Source: Gautieria morchelliformis (taxonomy: Eukaryota > Basidiomycota > Agaricomycetes > Gomphales > Gomphaceae). From it: DNA of 64,000 nt. Made by a program: the position numbers and the translations under genes. Below are positions 51,141-62,085 of the stretch, piece by piece. The stretch's first letter is position 1, and the number at the start of each line of letters is the position of its first letter. A model generated the notes under the pieces. That model made no database searches and was not told the DNA's origin. It worked only from the letters and a program-made list of their open reading frames with translations. The DNA is taken from positions 17,710 to 81,709 of the forward strand of contig WHVA01000494.1 of NCBI GenBank assembly GCA_015179125.1, given 5' to 3'.

Positions 51141-51355
51141 TGTAAAGATGTCGATCTTAGGACCTTGTATCGCAAGGGCACTGCAGAACTTGACCAATGA
51201 GTGGTATTCTGAATGCTATGTAGCGACAGGTAAGAGTAAGATGCGATGGGAACCGCTGACTGGTTCCCACGCATAAACTATACAGTGGGTCCCTAAGGGG
51301 CCCACTGGGATTATGTAATAACTAGAATACATGTATGGTATCTAGGTTATTTACA
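51141..51355 (-). repeat. gypsy element 3' LTR
   Basis: 215 bases, TGTAAAGATG...TTATTTACA, preceded by target duplication CCCCA at 51136-51140. It differs from the partner at 62086-62300 at four transitions. Confidence 0.92.
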
Positions 51356-51374
51356 CACAACTATAGGGGACCAA

Positions 51375-51685
51375 CTACGACTCATAGAGGTCATCCATAA
51401 TGGAGTCCTCTAATGTTTCCGATACGATGACATCGTCATTGTACGGGGCCGGTGGAGCACGAGACTCCTCCAGGGGCACCTCCGCATCTGCGGGGGTGGT
51501 TGGGTGAGGCTGTTCTGCCTCACCACTAGCGGTGGTTTCCGCTTGGGTGATGGGGCCTGCATCCTCATGGAGCATGGCCTCGACGGCCGGATCCTCAGTC
51601 TGGGGAGGGGGCCAGAAGCGCGCCAGCTCCTGATTGAGCTGAGTGTGGGTGAGAGGTCGCGGCACCGCGGCCCTCACGTGGCTGG
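51375..51685 (-). pseudogene. C-terminal part of the gypsy element's extra 3' frame
   Basis: On the minus strand from the LTR-A border at 51685 an acidic frame runs to TGA near 51375, containing LTHTQLNQELARFWPPP and SETLEDSIMDDLYES. It is probably the continuation of the frame at 52652-52958, cut by the block 51686-52651. No domain is recognised. Confidence 0.45.
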
Positions 51686-52157
51686 TGTCAGGGGACACCC
51701 TGTTTTCCATTTCCAGTTCCGACTCCATTTCCGACTCCGCTTACGGTTCCGATTCCATCTCCACCTCCACTTTCGGAAATGATTCCGCTTCTGGGAGACC
51801 TTCCACCAGTTCTGTTTGCTTTGCCAGTCCCACTCCAATTTCCGACTTCCGCTCTCGGAACAGTGTTGGAAATCAAGCGACTTGCGTAATAGGTGGCATC
51901 AAGGGTCGATCAAGGGTCAGGGAGGTCAGGGGGATGCAGGGTTGATGGCGGGTGCCAAGTGTTGTCCCTGGCTGTGCAGCGTAGTATAATACGGGCTCGC
52001 TGACATTGGGGGTCCTTAGACCTTTCTCTTCGGATTTCCCCTTGTCAGGTGAGAATCTGCTCTCTTGTATACTCTGTTCATTTATACATACTTTGGATTT
52101 CCCCTTGTCAGTTGTGTGGTAGTGTGATCTCCACAACCAGCCAGGGTTGCCCTTACA
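51686..52157 (-). repeat. LTR family A, minus orientation
   Basis: A 472-base copy of the LTR at 41348-41834, reversed: on the minus strand it starts TGTAAGGGCAACC (52157) and ends CCCTGACA (51686). The left flank GCTGG is not repeated at the right, where an inverted LTR-A fragment follows directly. Confidence 0.85.
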
Positions 52158-52360
52158 GCATCCCCCTGACCTCCCTGACCCTTGATCGACCCTTGATGCC
52201 ACCTATTACGCAAGTCGCTTGATTTCTGACACTGTTCCGAGAGCGGAAGTCGGAAATTGGAGTGGGACTGGCAAAGCAAACAGAACTGGTGGAAGGTCTC
52301 CCAGAAGCGGAATCATTTCTGAAAGCGGAGGTGGATGGAGTCGGAACTGGAAATGGAAAA
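52158..52360 (+). repeat. LTR family A fragment, opposite orientation
   Basis: Begins inside the LTR (GCATCCCCCTGACC, matching the sequence near 41567) and stops within it at GGAAATGGAAAAC. With the copy at 51686-52157 it forms a large inverted repeat whose arms run from about 51700 to 51900 and from about 52165 to 52360. Confidence 0.85.
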
Positions 52361-52651
52361 CCCCCGAGCACCGTGATTGTTTCGTGCTTGTGAGTCCGGT
52401 AGTGTTGCTGAGCAACACTGAACTTCTTGGACAAGAAGCCGGCTGGCCGACAGGTTTTCCAGTCAGGGCCCTGGCCATAGACTGCACCGATGCCGGCTTT
52501 TGACCCATCGGTGATGACCCAGATTGGCTCTGGGCACTGTGTGTCGATTTGATGCAAGATCGGGGCCTTACAGGCCAACGCCTTGATGCTTTACCAGCAT
52601 TTGTCTAGCAGCGGGGTCCATTTGAATGGATGGTTGTTACGCGCACAACCT
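52361..52651 (-). pseudogene. gypsy RT/RNase H fragment, second copy
   Basis: On the minus strand the frame reads PFKWTPLLDKCW, then a stop, then SIKALACKAPI, CPEPIWVITDGSKAGIGAVY (RNase H Asp motif) and QQHYRTHKHETITVLG. There it runs into the LTR-A fragment. It is a diverged relative of the copy at 58200-58480, so it comes from a different element of the same family. Confidence 0.8.
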
Positions 52652-52958
52652 CCCGTGCGTCATGCGCCTTGCCTCTCGGGAGGCATCCCCAGGCCACGTT
52701 GATGCCGTCGCCGATGTCTTCGTCCCACAATTTGACCTTGCAGGTGCCTGTTGCGGCCCTTAGGTGCACGGCATAGTCCACGCACGTGGCACAATCGTTG
52801 GGGTGGACGATCGCCAGAGCATCTTCCCATCCTATGATCATCCAGTGCTCTTGGTCGACTGGAGCCCATAGGATGTCTGCGGCCCCCTGTCTCGGGGCCG
52901 TTGCGCGCGTCGTGGACGTTGATGGATCAATGTCCATCCCATCTTTGGGGGGCATCAT
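52652..52958 (-). pseudogene. unassigned frame downstream of the chromodomain
   Basis: An open minus-strand frame from an ATG at 52956-52958 giving DGMDIDPSTST, DILWAPVDQEHWMIIGWEDA and CKVKLWDEDIGDGINVAWG. It lies 3' of the integrase/chromodomain frame and is interrupted at about 52651 by foreign retrotransposon sequence. I do not recognise it; an extra 3' gene of this gypsy lineage is one possibility. Confidence 0.4.
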
Positions 52959-53050
52959 CTTCGTGGGTAGATGATGGTGGTTACTTCCAAGAAGCGATGC
53001 GCCCTCGGAAAGATCGGAGGCGAAAATCTAACCACGTCGTGGCTGGTGCA

Positions 53051-54312
53051 TCACGTGGTATGCACGTGACAGATGCGTCTAGCGGCGTCTGGGAGGTCGC
53101 GTGGTTTGCTCACCCCCCGAAGCTCTAGATAGCTATCTAGGGCTTCAAGGTCCTTGCAGGACGACATGGGTTCCCATGTGACGTCACCTAGGGTCCAGTG
53201 GACCTGGAACTCCAGGTCCATCGAGTTTATCCATCGATGTGCGATAATCTCGTCGACGAGCCACTCCTCGTCGTCATTCGCTCCAAAGTCATAAAATGAC
53301 TTGGCCTCACGACGAGGGAATAATTCGTCGTTGTTAGCCTTGTATCGTCGTACAAGGCTTGAATGAAAGACCAGTGAAATACGATGGCTTTTCAGCTCTT
53401 CGGGAAGTTCAAGGGTCACCATCAAGGTGTCATTGTGAGCCTCGACGATGCGGTATGGTCCAATGTACCGTGGGACTAGTTTTCTGGCTCTTCCTTTTGG
53501 GAGAGTTAGGTTCTGGGTCGAGAGGTAGACGCGGTCATTGGCCGCATACCTGTTGCTCGCCATACGTTTCTTGTTTGCATGAAACATTTGTGTCACTCGA
53601 TGCTCTATGATTGCATTGTGTGCTGTCATCAGGTTCCATCTTGCCTGATGTGTGAACCGGGCTACCCCTTTGAACGGGGTGTCCACGGCTATGGGGAGGT
53701 CTATCCGTGGCATATAGCCGTGGTTCAGCTCGAAGGGTGCGAACCCTGTGGTTGCACTGACATTGCTGTTGAGGGCAACCTCAACCATCTGGCACTTTAA
53801 TGCCCAATCATTCTGATTGTCTCTGATGACCGCACGCAATATCTGTCCTATCGAGCGGTTTGCCCGCTCGGTCACTCCATCCGTTTGGGATGGAAGGCAG
53901 TTGACATGAGGAGCTTGGTCCCCATGAGTCGCTGTAGTTCACACCAAAAGATCGACGTGAACTTTGAGTCTCTATCCGAGACGATGGAGTCGGGAACCCC
54001 ATGGAGTCGAACAATCTCTTTCAGAAACAGCCAGGCTACTCCCTTGGGTGACACGCTCGTCGTTGTTGGGACGAGGTGTACGAGCGACGTTAGTTGGTCA
54101 ATGACTACCATCAGGTAGTCACAGTCATTGATTGGATTTGGGAAGGGGCCCCATGAAGTCGATGCCAATCGACTGCCATGGCCTATCCAGAATGGGTAGG
54201 CTGTGTAGTAGGCCTTTGGGCTGTTGTGGCCCGGTTTTCGTCATCTGGCACTTCGTGCACGATGTGCAGAACGACTCTATGTCTGGGCTCATGCCCGGCC
54301 ACCAATATGACC
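53051..54312 (-). pseudogene. gypsy integrase and chromodomain
   Basis: From 54312 on the minus strand: SYWWPGMSPDIESFCTSCTK (end of the zinc-binding part), SIGIDFMGPFPNP, YLMVVIDQLTSLVHLVPT (catalytic core strand with Asp), DSIVSDRDSKFTSIFW (second Asp), NRSIGQILRAVIRDNQNDW, FELNHGYMPRIDLP, KLVPRYIGPYRIVEAHND, then the chromodomain WLVDEIIAHRWINSMDLEFQ and HWTLGDVTWEPMSS. A frame break occurs near 53870 (between FHPK and TERANRS). The N-terminal zinc finger (HHCC) is incomplete because the frame starts at the inversion border. Confidence 0.85.
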
Positions 54313-54894
54313 TTCAAACGGTCGCCGCCCCCACACCCAGCACAAACCGGACGCCCGCCTGAGACTAAACAGCCTCAAGCGTCAAGATCGTCCCCACGGC
54401 CTGCCCCACCACCGAAAGTGTTGGGCCGGCATAACGATCGGCCAAGCGGCAGCAAAGCAGCACCACGTGCTTTGAATGTGGCCAACCTGGCCACAAGAGA
54501 GCGGAATGCCCCCGGCTTAGATCCGGTATCAGGACAGCGGCCGCGAGGCACGAAGAAGAGACCGAGGATCCGGAGACGGATCTCTGTCAAAATTCTCTCC
54601 ATCAAATTGATGAAGAGGGGGAGGGTGATCCCCAACCCAACGACTCTCCGGACAACAGAGATGCACCCGCTGAAGAGTGGGATCCCGAGCTGTCCCAATA
54701 TTATGAATGGGACGAAGAGGTGGAGGACACCACCTACAGATCCAGTGCGATCAGATTCGCACCGCAAGACGACACCGCCACGAAAGTCATGGCGGCACGC
54801 ATGTCAGTCACGCCAGACAAGGCGGCTGAGCCGGTGTATCACCACCGAAGCAAACATAGGACGTGGCCAACGCGCCCACACAGTGAGCACCGTA

Positions 54895-56091
54895 TGTCAT
54901 GATGCGTTTATTTCTCATACTCAGGTGCTCTGTCCTGCCATTTCTCACCCCATTTCCGTGTTCGTTCCGATCGCCATTATCATGTTCGGCAACCGATTCT
55001 CGCTGTTCATGCCAATTACCATAGCCACGCCGTCAAACGCACGATTGACGTCTTTGGACTGACTTGGCAGTCACCGCTGGGTCTACCACCTCCTCTGCTC
55101 GACCCTCTTCCAATGGTGTTCTGGTAATTGGATTGTCATGACCTGTTGTTCGCTCGGCTTCGCCCTCCACCTCGACCTCTCCTCCTCTATGGCACCTCTG
55201 TTCGCCCTTCCTCGCATTTTGCCGAACGACCATTCGCTGCTTGCATCATTCGCCAACAGGCACACCATCAAATCATGATCGACATCCCTATCCAGCATGA
55301 TGGCTCGTCAGTAACTCCATCAGCTTCTCGATCCAACCCCCTTTTGGTGTTCATATGAGCAGGGTGTGTTTGTGGGAGTCCTACCCGTAGGTCATGTGGG
55401 ATCAACCCAGTAGATGAAGAACCCATGCAGGGCAGTGTATATGCGGGCCCCAAGACATGATTTCGTACACAGGTGTCTTCGCCACCTTCACTCTCCGTCG
55501 TTTCATGTTCTCCCTCTTCTCTCATTCTATTGTATGTTTATTCCATCTATGTTGTATCATGACTGCGCACCCCTATCCAACCCTGACTCGTGATGGCCTC
55601 TTTCCTATTTGCTGATACCTTACGAGCATTCGATATAAGTAGTTTACATTCGCATGTATATTCCCCAGTTCAATTATCATACGTCGTTCATCTTGTGCAA
55701 ATTTGACCTTGCTGTGGTCATTGTCTTAAGTCTTCTCTTGGAGATTTCCATCTTCGACTAGCAGAGGACTTAGGCATCACTGGTGAGTTCTCATACTTCA
55801 TCTTCGTTACCTTAGCCTTCGAACCATTCCGAAGGAGCACCTTCGCCAGCGAAGGGATTGTCGAGACTTAGACAGCCCTTCCGTGGGACCTTGCACATTA
55901 CATCGTCAAGTGCCACGGGCTATTTCGCTACGACTGTAGATAGGGTGAGCCCCGTTCGGGCAACCCTCTTACCTTGTGAACATTCATTGGTTCATCTATT
56001 CGCCGAACGGCATACTTATTCGCACAAGTTATTCGGGCATTCACTGTGTTCACTAATACACGATATTAACGCCTAAAAACCAATCCTGACA
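54895..56091 (-). repeat. solo LTR, family B, target duplication CCGTA
   Basis: 1197 bases, TGTCATGATGCG...AATCCTGACA, flanked by CCGTA at 54890-54894 and 56092-56096. It is reversed relative to the copies at 42-44 kb. It interrupts the gag-protease frame: joining 54894 to 56097 leaves one CCGTA and a continuous frame from the acidic gag tail into the protease LLDSGS motif. Confidence 0.93.
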
Positions 56092-56955
56092 CCGTACCCT
56101 GTCGGGGTACTGGGAAATAAATGGTGTAAAAGCCCACTGCCTGCTAGATAGCGGCAGCGAAGGGGTACTGCTGTCCCCTGAATTCACGCGAGCTACAGGG
56201 ATGAAGACATTCTCCCTGGAGCAACCAATCGTGCTGCAGCTAGCCTGCATAGGCAGCCATTCCACGATTAACTATGGAATGAACACGACCATCAAATTTG
56301 GTCGTGAAACATACGATGAATATTTCGACGTGGCAAACGTCGAATATTACGACGCGATCTTAGGGACGCCGTTCCTAAGGAGATTTGGCATAACCCTGGA
56401 CTTCTCGAGCCCAGGGACAATCCGCAAGGGGAACGAAGTAATCCCCATGGCCAAAGTCTCGTTCGACGATGATGGATCGACAAATGAGGACAAGGGGCCA
56501 TGGGTGAGTAGGATCACCCAGGCGCCGAAGCCTAGCCTGGCTCATTGAAGCCAGGAGGATGAGTCGCGGGACGACTCGTCCTCGAACTCCCCCTACAATC
56601 ATAGGGAGAGGCGCTCTCACCTAACGGTGAAAGCGATGGGAAAGAAGAGAGCGGTCCCGCACGCCGCGGGACCTAATAGATGCACACAGCGCCTAATGGC
56701 TTCTAAGCCAACCACCACCATCATCCTCACAGATGATGACCTTCCTCGCCTCCACGAGGAATGGATGGAATGAATCACTGACCTGGTCAGTGGAATTCCA
56801 TTAGAACTCCCGCCACTACGGGAGATCAACCATGAGATCAATCTCATCGATCCCAACAAGCACATGCGGTATCGACTACCGAAGTGCCCCAAACATTTCC
56901 GAGAGGAACTGTCAGCTAAGATAGAACGTTACACCACTGCAAAGTGGTGGATTCC

Positions 56956-57518
56956 TGTTACGGTACGATCTGTCGTAAGGTTGACCGAGGTCGGGGACGA
57001 AACCCGAGGCAAGGTCCGAGGTTACGGGGCAAGGTTTGGATGGGGAAGTTGGAGAGGGACTTGGCTTCAGCTTATGTGCTGCGCCGACCCTACGTACGGG
57101 TCCCAACTTCGGAGGCAAACGAATAAGAGGCGAGGTTTGGCTTTAAGAGGTGAGGCTTAGAAACTAGCTAAGGATCGAAGGGACACGATAGTTGATTTTC
57201 AGACTGAGGAGTAGGAATGCATACAAGGGGGGTTATATACGAGCGAGGGTACGAGTCAGGGGCGAACATATTAGTGGAGGTCAGGGCAAGGTCAGGAGGG
57301 TGAGGTCAGGGCGAGGTAATATACGAATGATGCGTGATGGAGCGGAATCAGTAACTAAGGGGATACGGGCATGGGATCAAGGTCGGATATGAGCTCAAGC
57401 TTGGGCTCGGGCTTGGGCGTGGATAAGGATCATATGTACTTGGGCACGAATATCACAAGGCTCGGGCTCGGAAGAAGGTTTTACTGGTAAGTAACCAGCC
57501 AAAGGCTGGGTTCTTACA
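56956..57518. repeat. solo LTR, family E, target duplication ATTCC
   Basis: 563 bases, TGTTACGGTACG...GGTTCTTACA, flanked by ATTCC at 56951-56955 and 57519-57523. It splits the RT frame between WWIP and AVAQQAVPMLC; removing it with one duplication restores the frame. The interior is rich in GAGG/GGGC purine runs and has no coding content. Confidence 0.93.
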
Positions 57519-59188
57519 ATTCCGGCAGTTGCGCAGCAGGCTGTGCCCATGCTGTGTGTGCCGAAAAAGAACGGTACATTACGAACCGTCTTTGATCTGT
57601 GCCAGCAGAACGAGAACACGGTGAAGGACGTCACACCCTTCCCGGATCAAGATATCATCCGCAGCGACATGGCTCGCTGTCGGTATCGAACAAAACTCGA
57701 TATGTCAGAAGCATACGAGCAGATCCGGATTCATCCAGATCACATAGCAAAGACTGCCTTTGCCACGATCCTTGGCACGTTTAGGAGCCAGGTGATACAG
57801 ATGGGGGACTGTAACTCCCCATCAACGTTCCAACGGCTGATGACAGCCATTTTCTGCGACTGCATAGGTCACTTCGTCCATGTATACATGGTCGACATCT
57901 TCGTTTTCTTGCTCTCGATACAAGAGCATGAAGAGCACCTCTACATTGTCTTTGACAGACTGAGGAAGAACCACCTTTTTCTGAGCAAGAAAAAGGTGGA
58001 CCTCTATTCCATCCGAATGGAGTGTCTCGGCCACATCATCGATGGCTGAGGGGTACATGCTGATGAGGATAAGATGCAACGCATCCGCAAGTGGCATAGG
58101 CCACGGACGTTCAACGACGTCCAGCGTTTCCTCGGGCTAGTACAGTATCTGGCACATTACATGCCAGATGTTAGCGCATATACCACCCCACTATCGGGCT
58201 GTGCACGTAACAACCGTCCATTCGAATGGACCCCACTACTAGACAAATGCTGGCAAAGCATTAAGGCGCTGGCCTGTAAGGCCCTGATCCTGCGTCAAAT
58301 AGACGCACGGTGCCCAGAGCCGATATGGGTGATCACCGATGGGTCAAAAGCCGGCGTCGGTGCGGTCTACGGCCAAGGCCCCGACTGGAAAACCTGTCGG
58401 CCTGCCAGCTTCTTGTCAAAGAAGTTCAACGTTGCTCAGCAACACTACTGGACTCACGAGCACGAGACAATCGTGGTGCTTGAGGCTCTCATGAAATGGG
58501 AGGACAAGCTGCTGGGACGAAGGTTCACCCTTGTCACAGACCACAAAGGGCTCGAATACTTTGAGACCCAAAAGAGCCTATCTGACTGCCAGGTCAGATG
58601 GTGGGACTTTCTCTCCCGGTTCAGCTTCAACACCATACATGTTGATGGTGTAGAGAACAAGGTAGCAGACTGCCTGTTGCGCTACTACGAGAGCGACACA
58701 AGTGATGACAATCACCCGGATCACGTCTTCATAAATGCAGATGCGCATTTAGACCTGGACGGTGAGTTATTGCCCACCGGCCGATATATCGAGCTGCGAG
58801 CAGCGGCGACGAGACGGTCTAAACGCCTCACTGAGAAGACAGAGGTGAGAATAACGGAATCCGCTGCATTAAACGAGGGCTCACAAAAGCCCACGAGCGT
58901 CATCGCATCACGCGACGACGTGACGATGATGTCAGAGTCATCGCCACAGGAAATGACGGCGTGCCCCTGTGCCGGATCGTCGAGCAGGGCATAGACCTGT
59001 CCAAGGTCTTACAAGATGCGTACCATAGGGACGCCATGTTCGCAAAGATCATGGCGCACCTGGATGCACACCCGAGATTTGGGATCCAGGACGGGCTGAT
59101 CTGGACAAAGAACCAGCTCAAGAGAGACGTCATTGCTGTCCCCCGCTTTGTTCTTCAGGGGGGAAGGAGGCTGATCGAAATCATCATT

Positions 59189-59835
59189 GGAGGATGTTCA
59201 AATTGACAACAATGTACATTCTTCTAGGATATATTAGATATCTTTTAAAATATCAACCCTAACCAAATTCATAATCCATCATTTTGAGCAACTTGTATAT
59301 TGTGGACATCCTAAATTTTTTTGAATGTTCTGATATTTTAAAAATATGGTTGTATGTGCTAAGGCATGGTGTGTATTGAGATAACAGAGCAATTTCAGAG
59401 AGGATGTGGATGACTATATATTAAAAGTATATATGACGCTTGTTACATGTATGATGATAGAATGTAGAGGTGAGTATGGACTATATGAGTACATGTTAGA
59501 AGTAGATATGAAACATGTTAGATGTACAATCACAGAATATAGAAGCAAGTATGGACAATACCTGTACTATATTATTATATATGGTTGAGAGATCTGACTA
59601 GAAGGTATGTTTAAAATAATATGCATGTATAGTACAAAGATATGTAACTATTGATGTTTAGACAATGGGGTATACACCCTTTCCTGGGGGAGCAGCAGAC
59701 TGTGAGAAAGAACTTTAGGGCTAGGATTAAGCATGCCTTACAGGTGCTGGCAACTGCCTCAATTGTGATATATTTTATGAAATATAGATGAGCTAAGTTA
59801 TATATACATATATATGACATTTATAAACATCCCCC
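59189..59835. mobile_element. AT-rich non-coding element D, copy 2
   Basis: About 647 bases, GGAGGATGTTCA...TAAACATCCCCC, matching 45722-46302 over most of its length with extra stretches near 59285 and 59465-59530. It lies exactly at the border between the inverted plus-strand pol segment and the minus-strand gag. The flanks (CATCATT left, ATCGATT right) show no clear duplication. Confidence 0.7.
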
Positions 59836-61869
59836 ATCGATTGAGCACATCAGATAGTCGGTCACTATGGCCATCTGAAGACTTCGAACTACCTGCGCTG
59901 CTCCACTTCTCGAGAACAGGTTGGGCCTTGTCAGGCCCGTCTGTGTCAACGGCTTGCTCCCTGTAAGCCGGGCAGTGCTTGCCGTTGCCACTGCGCTTTC
60001 TGCATGGCGCATCCCCATATTGTATCGGGATGCCTCCTCTATCATTTGGGCCATCTCGAAGAGTTGCTCTATTGAGCTACTCTCGGCGTTGTAGCCCTTT
60101 TTGAGGACTTCATTGCGCAGCGTCAACATGAACCGTCTCCGGAACGTGTAATCGTCTGGCAGCTGTATCATACGCACCGCGTATTTTGTGAGCTCGTTCA
60201 GCATCTCCTGAATGGTCTTCATGCCCTGCATGACCGCGTCAAATTTATTCGATGCGTGATGTTATGTTAGTGTGTGCAGGAACCTCTTTTGAAGGCCCTG
60301 CATCACTGTTTCCAGAGTCCAGCTGCGGACCTGGCGATCGAAGCGTTCTACGTTTCGAAGGAACCATTCCTGGGCTTCGCTGGTGAGGCGAGTGCCCACG
60401 TAGCCGACCTGCATGTCTATGCTAGTTGGCCCTAGGAGGCAGTTCATTGTCAGCCATCTTAAGATGGCTGCGATGAAGATCTCAAACTCTTCGAGGTCAG
60501 ATCCCCCGGCGTATGGCTCGAGGTGAGCCAGATTCACGCCGGCTTTCGCTAGCACAGACTTCTCTGGGTCTGTGACCGCGGCGTCTGCTAACACCAGGCG
60601 GATCATCCATGTGATCCCGTCATACGGCTCCAGCGGTATGACGTCAGCCTGATCCGGGATTCCCTGGCCTTCCATTGGGGCCATGGATCGCTCGCGTGGC
60701 TGTGACGCCGCATAGGGCAGGCTGTTGTATGCCCTGACGGGCCCCGGGCCTGGATCGGGCTTGGGATCGGGAGCATTTTGTGCTCTCGAGTCTGGGGGCG
60801 TTTTGTGCCTGGTGTCCCCGGTCAGTCCCGCGTTGCGGATCCGCAGCCTGCTGTTGTAGGCTGCCCGTGCCTGTCGTGCGTCCTGCACGGCTCGCGTGAG
60901 CTGCTCGTCGGGTAGCTGAGTGGTGTGGCTTTGGGCCACCGCTTCCTTGGCATTCTTCGCTAGCAGCTCGAGGGCCCGCGTATGGCGGCGTGCAGCTGCA
61001 GCCTCTTTACGCTGCCAGTGCGCAACTTCGAGCTCTAAGCTCTCAGTTGTCGTTTCAGAGTCAGGCTCTGAGGTGACCTGCTCCCTGACGATCTTTGGAT
61101 CGTCTTGCGGCTGTCCGTTGGGGCAGCCGGTTGCTCTTGAGGTTCATTCCTGAACCTCACATCCTGTTCGACCGGGACGGCTGGCGGCGGCATTCACTGC
61201 TTGTCCTCCTTTCGTCGCAGGTCTTCCGCGTCATGACCGCTTTCATTAGCTGCGGACTGTCGTGAGCTCAGACATGTTGTGTCACATTCCCCACGCAGGC
61301 GGAGGGCCGTCTGGACGTTCTCCAGCGTGGCTGTGTCCTGCAGCCTGATCTCCTCCACCTGGTGGAGTTCCTTGCCGATTGCCATTATGGCGGCGGCAGC
61401 GTTGTCAAGCTGCGATGCTAGCTGATCGTGCTTGTGGCGCGTGAGCGCGTCCTGCACCTGCTTGTTCAGTGCCTCTGCCGTCTCTTGGTCGATGGCGTGA
61501 GCTCTCGAGCTCTTGCGACTTGAGCTCAAGTATTCCGAGCCCTGACCATCGTCTGGGGCTCACCTTTTTTGCTGTCGTCGCTCTACTTCGTGAGCGGCGG
61601 TTCGAGTCGTGGCTTTGTGCCCGCCCCAATGTTGATGCTCTGCCGTCTGATGATGGTGAGACTTCTCTGCCTTTTCCCTTGTCTCTGGGCAGAGGGGACT
61701 GGGGGGGCGGCACCGGCTTGTTGCCAGGCGTCGTCTCTTCCTCGACCATTCTCGATGAGACATGGTTGGGATTTTCCTCGTCCTCCATTGGGGGGACGAG
61801 GGCGGTGAGATCTACGATCTCTCCGTCTTCTAGCGTCCTGGACTCTTGGTCCAGGGTAGCATCAGCCAT
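59836..61869 (-). pseudogene. gypsy gag N-terminal part (several frames)
   Basis: Minus strand from ATG 61867-61869: an acidic/Pro-rich start (GEIVDLTALVPPMEDEEN), then in other frames a helical part (LTRHKHDQLASQLDNAAAAI; RAVQDARQARAAYNSRLR). A capsid-like region follows: PLEPYDGITWMIRLVLADAA, HLEPYAGGSDLEEFEIFIAA, VGYVGTRLTSEAQEWFLRNV, GLQKRFLHTLT, LPDDYTFRRRFMLTLRNEVL and SIEQLFEMAQMIEEASRYN. These are features of Ty3/gypsy gag (capsid) proteins of Agaricomycetes. Frame shifts lie near 61450, 61170 and 60250. The frame stops at element D, and the knuckle is found only in the inverted segment. Confidence 0.8.
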
Positions 61870-62085
61870 CGTGTCACTGGGCTGCGCCAGTGGTGTGGAC
61901 CGTGAGCTCGTCGCTCATGTCTGTCTTCGACTGCGTGGAATCATCACGCTCGCAGCTGACAGTAGAAGGTCTACTGGAGGGTCTCAACAATGTTTAGTCA
62001 TCGATGCAGCGATCTTTTTCAGGATTGCTTCGAATCCACAATCGGTTGGCCGCATGGCGATCAACTGCAGGATAGTTCAAAAAGG

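Larger units (their letters stand above)
54313..59188 (+). pseudogene. gypsy gag C-terminus, protease, RT, RNase H (inverted segment)
   Basis: In plus orientation: a gag linker, CCHC knuckle CFECGQPGHKRAEC (54468-54509), an acidic gag tail up to 54894, solo LTR B, protease with active site LLDSGSEG (about 56140) and ILGTPFLRRFG, RT start KHMRYRLPKCPKHFREELSA, solo LTR E, then PMLCVPKKNGTLRTVFDL, RCRYRTKLDMSEAYEQIRI, an altered active site (YMVD for YLDD, GTC at 57891-57893) and a TGA at 58047. RNase H follows (WVITDGSKAGVGAVYGQGP; TLVTDHKGLEYF), and finally GLIWTKNQLKRDVI-type integrase start up to 59188. Excising each solo LTR with one duplication restores the reading frame. A TAA at 54432 and a frame shift lie before the knuckle. 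Confidence 0.85.

Noticed and set aside
54178-55062. Plus-strand open frame of 294 codons
   Set aside because: It runs across the integrase antisense, the gag knuckle region in a wrong frame and the start of a solo LTR; the true frame is shown by the CCHC motif.
59406-59820. Short open frames in element D
   Set aside because: AT-rich chance frames, not shared between the two copies.
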